A stretch of 18,845 nt of DNA from Candidatus Falkowbacteria bacterium RIFOXYC2_FULL_47_12 (GCA_001778285.1 MFGL01000035.1:1-18845), one strand, 5' to 3'. Positions 1 through 8,940 are shown, counted from the stretch's first letter. Notes: generated by a model not told the origin, from the sequence alone. Translations and numbers: made by a program.

Positions 1-234
1 CGCCAAATTTTTACCCTGCCGTAAAAGCTCAATTATTTTATCAACTTTCGGCGCTTGCGAGTGCTGGTGATACGAAAGCGTCGGTGTCGCTATGTCGTGT
101 TTTGCCAAAAGTTTTTTGGTCACACGCGTATCCTCGCACAAAATAAAATCAGCTTCGCGCAGTATCCGCAAAGCTCTTAATGTTATATCTTCCAAATTAC
201 CGATGGGTGTTGCGACGATAAATAAATTTGGCAT
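1..234 (-). CDS. rsmI: 16S rRNA 2'-O-ribose C1402 methyltransferase RsmI, N-terminal part
   Basis: The first 78 codons of an RsmI-type SAM-dependent methyltransferase; the gene runs off the left edge. RsmI 2'-O-methylates C1402 in the decoding centre of 16S rRNA, using SAM. The translation opens MPNLFIVATPIGNLEDITLR, the tetrapyrrole-methylase-like first strand and glycine loop (ATPIGNL), and continues with the family signature CEDTRVTKKLL near residues 33-43 and a YHQH block near 58-61. The ATG lies one base after the stop of the 552-aa membrane protein, so it is the last known gene of a three-gene minus-strand operon and is probably translated by coupling. Recognition is from family motifs; the C-terminal half is not visible. 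Confidence 0.93.
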   Translation of the reverse strand, partial: MPNLFIVATPIGNLEDITLRALRILREADFILCEDTRVTKKLLAKHDIATPTLSYHQHSQAPKVDKIIELLRQGKNLA

Positions 235-235
235 A

Positions 236-1894
236 TTAGTCCACCACCTCGTCTTTGCGCTCCTTGACGTACACGCTCCACTTTTCAAAAATTTCCACAA
301 AAATTTTAAACGGCGATTCAATGATGAAATCCAGAATAAAAATGAAGACGTTGATTTGCGAAAAGGTTTCGGTCAGCCACTTGCCGGTGCCGACGATGGG
401 AACGTAAAAAAAGTTGGCGAAAAACGAAAACACGTTTTCGCGGTTCTCAATCACCGAATACGCCCGGGCGAAACGGCTCAAGCGGATGCCAAAGAAAGAA
501 ACGAACGACAAGAACAGCAAAAATATCAGGATGCTGACGATGGTAAACTGCAGATACACCAAGCCCCAAATAACCAGCCCGAAGGAGATGAGAAAGGTGA
601 CCGCGTACAGAAAGCCAAAGATAATGTTGGCCGCGGCCGTGCGCGCGGTCGGGTAGCGCAGCTTCACGGTTTTATCGTTGAGCGACTGGTTGAAAACGAT
701 TTCTTCCACGCCCGCTTGGATTTTGGCGGTATTTTCTCTGCCCGGCACGCCCGTGAAGAGCGCGATTAAAAAGAGCAGCGTCGGCGGAAACAAAACGTTG
801 ATGGCAAGCGACAAGTAGCGCAGCTCTTCACCCAAAAAGAAAATAACCGGAACTTCCAGAATAAACACTAAAATGCTCTTGGTCAAGAGCAGGTAGATGA
901 TACTGCGCACCGCGCCGCGGCGCAAACGGCCGCGCGATTCTTTGTAGCGCCGCTCGCAGACTTTTTCAATGAGTTTTTTGAACTGCACCGGGCTGTTTTT
1001 GAGCTTGTCGTAGGCGCCCTCGGGGTTTTCAGTAACGGCGTCGCGCAGCATGGAAAAATAAATCGTATAGCGGCTCGCGAGTCTGCCAACTTGTTTGCGG
1101 AACGGGTGCGCCAATTGCTGACGCGTCATCTCACGCAATTCGTGATAGTGCTGGCTGACGATGGCTACGTCCTCATCACTCGCTTTTGCCCAGGACGGAT
1201 TGACGTAGCGAAAGAGCAAAAACTCAAGCATCGCGTCGTCGTACTTGAAGAGCTTGCTGAAAATATTGAGGTAAATTTGAATTTTTTTGTCGCGGGTAAA
1301 ATCGGCGTCTTTGCCGTCGTCAATAATATTGGTATTGATAATGTCAAACATGTGCTGGCCGATAACCTGGTCAATGCGGTGGTCGCCCAGATGTTCCTCA
1401 ATGTCGGTGGCTGACAAATTCAAAATCCAGCGCTTGATGTCGTCGGTTTCTTTGCGGCTCTTTTTGCCCGCGGCCAAAAGCAGGTGGCGCAGTTTGGCGA
1501 AGCGCTCAATGATCGCGGCCACCTCGCGGATTTTTTCTTCCGGCACGCTGTTGTTTTGCAGGTAAGCGGCGCGGATGAGCTCAATGAGGAGCATCTTGGC
1601 GACTTCTTCAGCCTCATTGTGACCCATCAAATGCAGGCGGCGCAAAATGCGCTCAATGGCGTTTTTGCGCAAGAGGTGCTCGTCTTTGTAGTCAACGGCG
1701 TTGCGGATTTTTTCATAAAAAAAAGACATCTTGGAGATAATCTCGTTGACTTTGATTTTGGGCGAGTTGTCATCGTCTTTTGCGCTCTCGGCGGCGTGCT
1801 GGCTCTGATAAATGACGCGAAACAAATCTTTAGTCGTTTCGGTCAGCTCCACCGGCGCAGCCCCCTGTTTGGTTTTGAGGAGTGGACTGGGCAT
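236..1894 (-). CDS. 552-aa multi-pass membrane protein, unknown function
   Basis: I do not recognise a named family. Residues 1-330 are hydrophilic, charged and mostly helical, without an obvious signal peptide, so probably cytoplasmic. From about 331 there are at least four membrane segments (331-354, 361-382, 425-447, 449-471), with another hydrophobic stretch at about 494-527, and a short charged tail. The segment 383-424 between membrane pairs contains a GRENTAKIQ stretch. Its ATG overlaps the TAA of the upstream 77-aa gene by one base, and rsmI starts one base after its own stop, so the three are one translationally coupled unit. Proteins of this build, a soluble helical N-terminus plus a C-terminal membrane block, are common among uncharacterised CPR proteins. 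A role in envelope or secretion is a guess only. Confidence 0.85.
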   Translation of the reverse strand: MPSPLLKTKQGAAPVELTETTKDLFRVIYQSQHAAESAKDDDNSPKIKVNEIISKMSFFYEKIRNAVDYKDEHLLRKNAIERILRRLHLMGHNEAEEVAKMLLIELIRAAYLQNNSVPEEKIREVAAIIERFAKLRHLLLAAGKKSRKETDDIKRWILNLSATDIEEHLGDHRIDQVIGQHMFDIINTNIIDDGKDADFTRDKKIQIYLNIFSKLFKYDDAMLEFLLFRYVNPSWAKASDEDVAIVSQHYHELREMTRQQLAHPFRKQVGRLASRYTIYFSMLRDAVTENPEGAYDKLKNSPVQFKKLIEKVCERRYKESRGRLRRGAVRSIIYLLLTKSILVFILEVPVIFFLGEELRYLSLAINVLFPPTLLFLIALFTGVPGRENTAKIQAGVEEIVFNQSLNDKTVKLRYPTARTAAANIIFGFLYAVTFLISFGLVIWGLVYLQFTIVSILIFLLFLSFVSFFGIRLSRFARAYSVIENRENVFSFFANFFYVPIVGTGKWLTETFSQINVFIFILDFIIESPFKIFVEIFEKWSVYVKERKDEVVD

Positions 1895-2127
1895 TACTTG
1901 ATTCTCGGAATAAAATCCTGCACGTGTTTTTTAAGATAATAAAGTTTGTAGGCGGCGTAAAAGGCTATCCAGGCCGCGATCAGAAACGCGCAGCCGATAA
2001 CGAGCCGCAGGACAAAATCAACCCAAACGATTAATACGGCAAAGACCAAAAGCAAAATGCCGCCAATGAGCAGGTTGACGATAAAGCCGTTAAAGGCGCG
2101 GTTTATCTCCTGAAAAAAATGTTTCAT
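1894..2127 (-). CDS. 77-aa two-helix membrane protein
   Basis: Small protein with two strongly hydrophobic helices, about residues 16-37 and 40-62, and a basic C-terminal tail (KKHVQDFIPRIK). It is the first gene of the operon that continues with the 552-aa membrane protein and rsmI. Its stop codon and the next ATG share one base. A good purine-rich ribosome binding site (AAGGGGG) lies close upstream of the ATG, one of few in this window. Function is unknown; co-translation suggests it partners the 552-aa protein in the membrane. Confidence 0.8.
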   Translation of the reverse strand: MKHFFQEINRAFNGFIVNLLIGGILLLVFAVLIVWVDFVLRLVIGCAFLIAAWIAFYAAYKLYYLKKHVQDFIPRIK

Positions 2128-2161
2128 ATTCCCCCTTGTTATTAAATAATAGACTGCCTAT

Positions 2162-2190
2162 AGCGTAGCATATTCAGGCACCGGCGGCAA
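2162..2190 (-). promoter_or_regulatory. possible promoter for the 77-aa/552-aa/rsmI operon
   Basis: On the minus strand TTGCCG (2190-2185), a 17-nt spacer and TACGCT (2167-2162) preceded by TG, an extended -10 arrangement. The -10 matches the consensus only half way, so the call is weak. It would give a leader of about 28 nt. Confidence 0.3.
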
Positions 2191-2300
2191 TGTCATCGGT
2201 ATTTTGATGCTCATGACAAAAACAGCCAAAGCCGACGCCTGGCTCGTGGCTCTCCTGCGTGAGCTATATCTGTATCTTTGAAAAAGATAACTGCCGATGT

Positions 2301-2678
2301 TTACTTTCTCACCCTCAAATCCACCTGATACTCCGGAATGCCCAAGCTCAAGCCGTACTCGCGCGCTTCGTCGTAGCCGGCCTGGTTTTTCCGGTCAATT
2401 TTGAAAACTTTATTTCTAAAGATAATAAAATGCGTAGTGTCGTTTTTAAAATCCGCATACCAATCGTTGTGCGCGCTGTCCAGCGCCCGGCTGATTTTTT
2501 CCGCAACCGCCTGTGCTTGAATTTCGGGAATTTCCACGGTATGCAAAGTCCACTGTTTTAAATACGGTGTGGCGTGCCGCGGGGTAACCGCCTCAACTTT
2601 GGTGCTTAAAATCTTAACGTCTTTTAAAACATCTTCTTCCTCCAAACTTTCGGCAATGATAACTCCTTGGTAGTCCAT
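2301..2678 (-). CDS. 125-aa conserved hypothetical protein
   Basis: Soluble protein with no signal peptide or membrane segment. The start chosen is the ATG at 2678, which gives MDYQGVIIAESLEEEDVL; a longer reading would run through the upstream 29-aa peptide gene in another frame. Distinctive blocks are TPYLKQWTLHTVEIPE (37-52), NDWYADFKND (71-80), HFIIFRNKVFKIDR (83-96) and SLGIPEYQVDL (111-121). I believe this pattern recurs in small proteins of CPR bacteria, but I know of no function and cannot run a search. The start lies one base after the stop of the 29-aa membrane peptide, so they are co-translated. Confidence 0.8.
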   Translation of the reverse strand: MDYQGVIIAESLEEEDVLKDVKILSTKVEAVTPRHATPYLKQWTLHTVEIPEIQAQAVAEKISRALDSAHNDWYADFKNDTTHFIIFRNKVFKIDRKNQAGYDEAREYGLSLGIPEYQVDLRVRK

Positions 2679-2679
2679 A

Positions 2680-2769
2680 TTATTTTTTCTTACTGTCTTC
2701 TCGCACGCCCGCGATGACCGCGATGGCAACGGCGATAACGATGATTATAATGGCGGCTATCATTAACAT
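2680..2769 (-). CDS. 29-aa single-pass membrane peptide
   Basis: Short reading frame starting MLMIAAIIIIVIAVAIAVIA and ending GVREDSKKK then TAA. It is one uninterrupted hydrophobic helix of about 20 residues with a short charged tail, expected N-out/C-in. The stop is one base before the ATG of the 125-aa protein. An AAGG element lies about 11 nt upstream of its ATG. The clean helix-plus-positive-tail design and the tight spacing support real coding, but at this length chance cannot be excluded. Confidence 0.55.
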   Translation of the reverse strand: MLMIAAIIIIVIAVAIAVIAGVREDSKKK

Positions 2770-2812
2770 ATTTTAGTCTGCCTTAGTAGATATAAAAATT
2801 CCCCAGTATTAT

Positions 2813-4036
2813 CTATTTTATCAATTCTAAATATTTATCGGAAAGATAATACCCTTGTTCTTGCGTACTACCAGACTCGCTCTTAATTTTAGGGGTTATT
2901 AAGTTATCATCTTTGACAATAAAAAAAGGTACATCTGAGTAATTTCTAATATCCCTTTCTTCAATATTATTAGCTATCATTATGAAAAAAGATTTTGCCC
3001 AAAAATCGCTTTTAACTTTCTTTTTGTCATTTACCAAAACAAGTATATGATCCTGAAACTTATACACGCAAGTAAAGACTATCCATAGACGTAAATCAAT
3101 ATTTTTTTTATCTGCCTCGTTTAATTTTTTATATATAACATTAGACAGCCTTAAAATGGCTTTCAATTCTCTTAGTGTTAAATTCTTAACCCCGACTAAC
3201 AATTTAAACAAATAATTGAAGTAGTATAAATTATTGTTAGATATAAATGCGTCATTAAAAATTTCTTTAATAAAGTTAGTAAAATCTATATTTTCTGGAT
3301 TAAAATAAAAATCATAATCTAATACTTTATCGTAAGAATCTTTAAAATTACCTTCCTCTTTTCGTTGAGTTTCGCCGATTGGGACAATTATGATAATTTT
3401 TTTATCAGATTGATTCTCTTTGATAAAATTCTTTAGTGTCTCTAGAAAAAAAATCCCTCTATCACCAGAACGATCTATATCTTCTATAATGATGTATATA
3501 TTCTTGCGAGTCTCAACTATTATTTGATTTAAAATTTCTTGAAATTCAAAAATTCTCCTAACTGGAGAAGTTTTGAAAAGATTAGCAAAATTTTCGCCTA
3601 TTGATGCCCCTGGCATAAAAAAATTTGCTCCCTGAAAAATTACTTTAATGAGATTTCTAATATTATTACTTTGTTCTCCGTCTATTTTTTTCCTTGTCGT
3701 ATCAAATAATTTTTTATCTAAATCTCTAGCTATTTCTAAAACAAACCCCTCCCATAACTCCTTTCTCTCGGGATATTTCCATGCATCAAAGTTTATCCAT
3801 CTTTCAATATCTGTTTCTCTTTTTTGTTCTTTATATAATTGATATAGCATCGTACTTTTACCAGTACCAAATTTACCAATAAGACCAACTATAGAATTTT
3901 CACTGATTTGTTCTAACTTTTTTCTAAAACTATTAACGATTTCAGAAAAATTTAAAAGATCGTTAGTTTTATAATCCTCTTCTAAGATTTTTTCATTTTT
4001 TATAAAACTTTCCATAAATTTAAATTTACTCCTCAT
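2813..4036 (-). CDS. KAP-family P-loop NTPase
   Basis: 407-residue STAND/KAP-like ATPase. Walker A is GKFGTGKS at 54-61, the KAP-type block NFDAWKYPERKELWEGFV is at 82-99, Walker B IYIIIEDIDR is at 180-189 with D186 and D188, and a sensor-1-like strand IIIIVPIGETQ is at 214-224. Classical KAP proteins carry membrane helices between Walker A and B; here only a weakly hydrophobic stretch (about 126-145) is found, so it is probably soluble. The C-terminal 150 residues are helical and unrecognised. The gene is far more AT-rich than all its neighbours, with many ATA and AGA codons, which suggests recent transfer. An alternative ATG at 4015 (residue 8) has AGGAG about 12 nt upstream and coincides with the AT-rich boundary. 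KAP NTPases occur in plasmids and in phage-defence settings; a defence role here is inference. Confidence 0.85.
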   Translation of the reverse strand: MRSKFKFMESFIKNEKILEEDYKTNDLLNFSEIVNSFRKKLEQISENSIVGLIGKFGTGKSTMLYQLYKEQKRETDIERWINFDAWKYPERKELWEGFVLEIARDLDKKLFDTTRKKIDGEQSNNIRNLIKVIFQGANFFMPGASIGENFANLFKTSPVRRIFEFQEILNQIIVETRKNIYIIIEDIDRSGDRGIFFLETLKNFIKENQSDKKIIIIVPIGETQRKEEGNFKDSYDKVLDYDFYFNPENIDFTNFIKEIFNDAFISNNNLYYFNYLFKLLVGVKNLTLRELKAILRLSNVIYKKLNEADKKNIDLRLWIVFTCVYKFQDHILVLVNDKKKVKSDFWAKSFFIMIANNIEERDIRNYSDVPFFIVKDDNLITPKIKSESGSTQEQGYYLSDKYLELIK

Positions 4037-4104
4037 CCGTCACCACTACCTTCTCCCTTCCCGGATACCCTGCAGAAAAAAAACTTGACTGACAAAAAGT
4101 GTGT

Positions 4105-4941
4105 TTACCGCAGTCTCTTTTTATCTTCCGATTCTGACAGATAATTTTTTCTGGTTGAAACTTTCCGCCCACTCTTCTTCTCCAAATCCTTGCGCGCACT
4201 GCCAGCCACGCTGCCGCCGGCTCGTGCGGCCGCTTTATTTTCAGGGAAACCTTGCGCGTCTTTGTTTTTAGCAATCTCTGTGGTTGAAGCCTCGCCCAAC
4301 ATGGCAAAAATCAATTCCAAATCGTTCATGTGGTCGCGCAAGTTTTCTCTCTTCAAGCCCTTAAACTTTTGATACTGGCTCGGCGTCATGCCAAAGGTCG
4401 CCTGGGAAATTTCCGCCGTTAAGATGGAGTACTCCCTGCCCTCTTTGACGTTTCGTTTTTTCCACTCGTCGGTCAGGATTTCGCGTACCTCAATGCCGCG
4501 CATACGCTTTTCAATCCAGGTATTGGAGTAACTCTTGGCTTTGTAGAGCGCGCGGGTACGCTTGGTAGCAAGTTCTGGGTCTTCAATTTCCTGCACCCGC
4601 TCGTAACCGACACGCGCCAGCCAGCGCTTGAACGGCTCGGCTTTGGGGGAAGGAATGGACTGAATGATGCGAAAAATACCCTCGGTATTGGCGCAGTCGG
4701 TTTCGTATTTTTTCCCGTCAGAAGCCTCTAATTTCAGTCCGTGACAAAATGTCACGACCTCACTCCCCTCCTCTCTTAGCCGCTGTTTTAGTTTTCTCCA
4801 GTAAGCACCGGGATCCAAACTGCCGGTTAAAACAGCGACAATATCAACAACTGAAAACCACCACTCATTCTCATGAATGACGCGACGGATTTCCTTGCGC
4901 TGGAAAATGGCAATTTTTGTGCTGATATCCTCTTTGTCCAT
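4105..4941 (-). CDS. BRO-N domain protein, phage antirepressor-like
   Basis: 278 residues from the ATG at 4941. The N-terminal BRO domain spans about 8-110: IAIFQRKEIRRVIHENEWWF then VVDIVAVLTGSLDPGAYWRKLKQR, and the diagnostic SDGKKYETDCANTEGIFRII and PSPKAEPFKRWLARVGYER blocks. Residues 125-215 form a conserved helical region (KRMRGIEVREILTDEWKKR, TAEISQATFGMTPSQYQ), and the tail is basic with a helix AGGSVAGSARKDLEKKSGRKV. BRO-N proteins bind DNA and in phages act as antirepressors. This chromosomal form is widespread in bacteria with unknown physiological role. Starting further upstream would run into the promoter. It lies upstream of the KAP gene on the same strand with a 68-nt gap and no clear terminator between them. 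Confidence 0.88.
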   Translation of the reverse strand: MDKEDISTKIAIFQRKEIRRVIHENEWWFSVVDIVAVLTGSLDPGAYWRKLKQRLREEGSEVVTFCHGLKLEASDGKKYETDCANTEGIFRIIQSIPSPKAEPFKRWLARVGYERVQEIEDPELATKRTRALYKAKSYSNTWIEKRMRGIEVREILTDEWKKRNVKEGREYSILTAEISQATFGMTPSQYQKFKGLKRENLRDHMNDLELIFAMLGEASTTEIAKNKDAQGFPENKAAARAGGSVAGSARKDLEKKSGRKVSTRKNYLSESEDKKRLR

Positions 4942-4948
4942 ATCATCT

Positions 4949-4977
4949 ATTTTCCCACTCCCCCACCGAAAAGTCAA
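4949..4977 (-). promoter_or_regulatory. promoter of the BRO-N gene, near-leaderless
   Basis: Minus-strand TTGACT (4977-4972), 17-nt spacer, GAAAAT (4954-4949). Transcription would begin about one base before the ATG at 4941, so the message would have almost no leader. It sits directly after the terminator of the upstream pseudogene. Confidence 0.5.
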
Positions 4978-4979
4978 AC

Positions 4980-5011
4980 AAAAAAAGCTCCCGCGTTTGC
5001 CGGCGGGAACC
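4980..5011 (-). terminator. intrinsic terminator after the glutamine synthetase remnant
   Basis: Read on the minus strand: stem arm GGTTCCCGC, an 8-nt loop, stem arm GCGGGAGC, then seven T residues. The stem is about 8-9 bp and GC-rich. It closes the unit ending at 5029 and lies just upstream of the BRO-N promoter. A run of T on the plus-strand side (5012-5018) could let it work in both directions. Confidence 0.8.
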
Positions 5012-5028
5012 TTTTTTTGCAAAAATTT

Positions 5029-5449
5029 TTACAACTTGATGACGTCGTTCGGCCAGTTGAACTTGAGCGGGTTAAAGCCCTCGCCGCAGGTAGTTTCCAA
5101 TAGCGCGGTAAAGGCCTGGTACGGGTCCATATTGGCGGCCGAGCGGCCAGTCTTTTTGGTACAGCGTGTACTCCTGCTCCACCGCAAACCACGCTTCGTG
5201 TTCTTCACAGCGCGCCGCAACCGCGCGCAGGGCCGCGCGGGTATTGGAGTGGTGCGGCGTTGCGTCCGGATTCAATACTTCACACAGTACCAAAACGTTG
5301 TTTGCGCCGCGCACCGGGTCGGGAATACAGTGCACGGGCTCAAGTTTGCAGTCGCTGAAATGCCCCTCGGCCTGCTCGGTGCTTGAGCCGTCAAAGCCCC
5401 GGACCGGCACGTCGGCGAACTTGCCCACGGGGCCGTTGATGATTTTAGT
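5029..5449 (-). pseudogene. remnant of a type II (eukaryotic-type) glutamine synthetase
   Basis: Two reading frames together spell fragments of GSII. The first (5449 down to about 5145) gives TKIINGPVGKFADVPVRGFDGSSTEQAEG, then DPVRGANNVLVLCEVLNPD and WFAVEQEYTLYQKDWPLG, which are the beta-grasp domain and the start of the catalytic domain, including the EQEYTL metal-site strand. A TAA stands directly before it, so the normal first residues are missing. The second frame gives RSAANMDPYQAFTALLETTCG and a short tail, matching the RRPAANMDPY C-terminal end of GSII. The central catalytic part, roughly half the enzyme, is absent, and the join near 5133-5150 shifts frame. A GCGGCC hexamer occurs twice at the join, fitting a deletion between short repeats. 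No intact enzyme can be made from this locus. Family recognition is from motifs; the deletion could also be an assembly error. Confidence 0.85.
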
Positions 5450-5528
5450 TTAGGGGGACAAGTTAATTATTATGGAAATCATCTTAGCAAAAACAAACCG
5501 GCTTGTAAAAATCCTAATGCGAGTGCAT

Positions 5529-5557
5529 TTGACAAAAATTTCCTCTTGTGTTATTAT
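5529..5557 (+). promoter_or_regulatory. promoter of the DEAD-box helicase/rlmN unit
   Basis: TTGACA (5529-5534), exactly 17 nt, TATTAT (5552-5557). This is near-perfect for a housekeeping sigma factor. Start is expected near 5564, leaving a leader of about 90 nt before the ATG at 5654. The rest of the 5450-5653 gap holds only this promoter and the leader hairpin. Confidence 0.8.
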
Positions 5558-5606
5558 ACATACATAATTCATATTGACTCACTTTTCTTCGCAGAATACT
5601 TCTCCT

Positions 5607-5645
5607 AATCTGACCTTGAAACTGGGGTCAGATTTTTAAATTTTT
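5607..5645 (+). promoter_or_regulatory. terminator-like hairpin in the helicase leader (possible attenuator)
   Basis: Perfect 9-bp stem AATCTGACC (5607-5615) and GGTCAGATT (5626-5634) with a 10-nt loop, followed by a U-rich tract (TTTTTAAATTTTT). It lies between the promoter and the ATG, only about 10 nt before the start codon. It could terminate early transcripts or block initiation when folded; melting or helicase action would relieve it. Confidence 0.6.
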
Positions 5646-5653
5646 AACTTGTT

Positions 5654-7040
<1,387 letters not shown>

Positions 7041-7054
<14 letters not shown>

Positions 7055-8081
7055 ATTTGAAACATTTCAAACCCTCTTTCCGGCCGAGCCAGCCTGGCGC
7101 TTCCGCCAAATTGAGCGCGCGCTCTTTGACCCGCGCGTGAACGGCTGGCAGGATATTTCAAATTTGCCGCAGGACATGCGAGCCGCGCTCGCCGAAAACG
7201 TAGCGTGGTCAAGCATAGCCGAAGCTAACGTGTACGCGAGCAAAGACGGATCCACACGCAAAGCCCTCGTGCAGTTGCATGATAGAGAAAAAATTGAAAC
7301 CGTGCTTATGAAAAACAAGCGCGGGGAGTGGAGTGTCTGCGTATCCTCGCAAGTTGGATGCAGTATGAACTGCAGCTTCTGCGCGACCGGCCGTATGGGT
7401 TTACGGCGAAATCTCACCGCCGATGAGATCATTGACCAGTTGCGTTTCTGGTACTATTTTTTGCGCGATAAAAAATTAGACGGCCGCATCTCAAACATCG
7501 TCATGATGGGCATGGGCGAGCCGCTCGCCAACTACGAAAACGTCAAATCAACTCTGCGCCAGTGGCTGGCTTGCACTGACATCGGGCCAAACCACATCAC
7601 GGTTTCAACGGTCGGGCTCCTGCCTTTCTTGCAAAAAATTTTACAGGACGCGGCCTGGCCGCCGGTGAGAATCGCTATTTCCCTGCACAGCGCAGATGAA
7701 ACCCTGCGAAAAAAAATAGTGCCGACCACAACCGGCAACTATTTAGCGGAGCTCTCTCAATGGATAAAAAAATATCTGCAAACCAAAGCGAGCAACAAAC
7801 GCCATGTAACTTTTGAGTACGTGCTCTTGCGCGGCGTCAATGACAGCGTGCGCGACGCCAAACTCTTGGCTGATTTCGTTACCACGACCGGCCGTGTCAA
7901 AGTTAATCTCATCCCCTTCAATGATATCAACGACGCCGCGCTCCAGCGCAGTAACAATACTGACGAGTTCGCGGCCGTATTGAAAAAATGCGGCGTCACC
8001 GTTACCGTGCGCCAGAGCGCGGGTCTAGACATTATGGCCGCCTGCGGGCAATTAGCCAATTCTTTGTATCCACGCCCGTAA
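7041..8081 (+). CDS. rlmN: dual-specificity 23S rRNA A2503 / tRNA A37 C2-methyltransferase RlmN
   Basis: 346 residues, close to the usual family length. It is a radical-SAM enzyme: the cluster motif is C107-x3-C111-x2-C114 within QVGCSMNCSFCATG, and the two catalytic cysteines of RlmN are present as C100 (SVCVSSQ, seven residues before the cluster, the same spacing as in E. coli) and C335 (IMAACGQL). GMGEP (157-161), the ISLHSADE strand (213-220) and RQSAGLDI (324-331) also fit. The ATG at 7041 lies inside the helicase gene, 14 nt before its stop; longer upstream readings would only cover the helicase tail in another frame. It methylates A2503 at the peptidyl-transferase centre and A37 of some tRNAs. 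The 3' 30 nt are antisense to the hydrolase gene. Confidence 0.95.
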
Positions 8082-8822
8082 AATTTTTTCAATTTGTGCC
8101 AGATGCGCCGGCTCACGGAACGTATGCGGCGCGCCTTTGATGACGTGGAACTCTTTGGGCCCGGGCAGAGCGTCAAAGAGGATTTTTTGATGAGCCGGCA
8201 ATGTCCTATTATCCTGCTCGCCTACAATTAACAGCACGGGCATAGCCAGCTTGTGAGCACCGGGTAGTACGTCATATTTCAACGCATCTTGCATGTACGA
8301 CCACTTCAGTCTTTTTATCAAACCCGGCTTGCTTGCGCTCTCCCGCTCTTGAATGCCGGTGCGCTCCCACTTAGCTAAGGACTCTTTAGTCTCTGTTTCC
8401 AAACTTAATTTCTTTGATACTGCAGTAGATATGGGCGCCAAGGCCGCTACCTTGTCGAAATGTTTTTGTGCATACAACAGCGTACACATTCCGCCCAAAC
8501 TGTGGCCGCACAGCCAAAAGGGCTCTTGATACCAGCTTTGCGTTTTTGCCCAGTCTATTACGTCCTCCAAATCCTCAAAGTAATTCGTCGTGGTGGCGTC
8601 CTCATAGTTGCCGTCACTTTCGCCAAACGTATTAGTAGTATCAAAATAAACAACGCTAAAATTTTCTTTTTTAAAAGCTTTAACAAACGTCTGAATATGC
8701 GACTGCTCTTTAAATCCGCCCAATCCATGCATGACAAAAGCAAGGCCTTTGGCACGTACAGTTTCTTCAACCACTACGGCCAAATTTTGATTCTTGCGAT
8801 TTTTAATGAAAATTTTTTGCAT
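8052..8822 (-). CDS. alpha/beta hydrolase (serine esterase/lipase-like)
   Basis: 256 residues. Oxyanion loop HGLGG at 32-36, nucleophile elbow GHSLGG at 106-111 with Ser108, acid Asp204 in VGEQDNRTLP and base His233 in GAPHTF, all in the expected order for the fold. There is no signal peptide, so cytoplasmic. The substrate cannot be deduced; proteins of this size include carboxylesterases and acyl-peptide-like hydrolases. The ATG at 8822 is preferred over the preceding TTG codon. It has its own promoter, divergent from typA, and its last 30 nt overlap the end of rlmN on the opposite strand with no terminator in between. Confidence 0.9.
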   Translation of the reverse strand: MQKIFIKNRKNQNLAVVVEETVRAKGLAFVMHGLGGFKEQSHIQTFVKAFKKENFSVVYFDTTNTFGESDGNYEDATTTNYFEDLEDVIDWAKTQSWYQEPFWLCGHSLGGMCTLLYAQKHFDKVAALAPISTAVSKKLSLETETKESLAKWERTGIQERESASKPGLIKRLKWSYMQDALKYDVLPGAHKLAMPVLLIVGEQDNRTLPAHQKILFDALPGPKEFHVIKGAPHTFREPAHLAQIEKILRAWIQRIG

Positions 8823-8848
8823 CAAAGTAGTCTTGAAAAATTATCTCT

Positions 8849-8877
8849 ACTGTACCACGGCGAAAACGAAAAATCAA
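8849..8877 (-). promoter_or_regulatory. promoter of the alpha/beta hydrolase
   Basis: Minus strand TTGATT (8877-8872), 17-nt spacer, TACAGT (8854-8849) preceded by TGG, an extended -10. Start is expected near 8842, giving a leader of about 20 nt. It is divergent from the typA promoter that begins 14 nt further on. Confidence 0.6.
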
Positions 8878-8890
8878 CGCGGGCCGCCTG

Positions 8891-8919
8891 TTGACAGCAG
8901 CGCTGTTTCGTAGTAAAAT
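8891..8919 (+). promoter_or_regulatory. promoter of typA
   Basis: TTGACA (8891-8896), exactly 17 nt, TAAAAT (8914-8919). Strong housekeeping-type promoter. The leader to the ATG at 8975 would be about 50 nt and contains a terminator-like hairpin. Confidence 0.8.
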
Positions 8920-8940
8920 CAAGTCAGTTTTAACTCTTTG

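Noticed and set aside
2158..2214. Short minus-strand frame ending PPVPEYATL
   Set aside because: No ribosome binding site, too short, and it overlaps the likely operon promoter.
4105..4941. Prophage around the BRO-N gene
   Set aside because: No integrase, terminase, capsid or other phage gene is nearby; this BRO-N form also occurs as a lone chromosomal gene.
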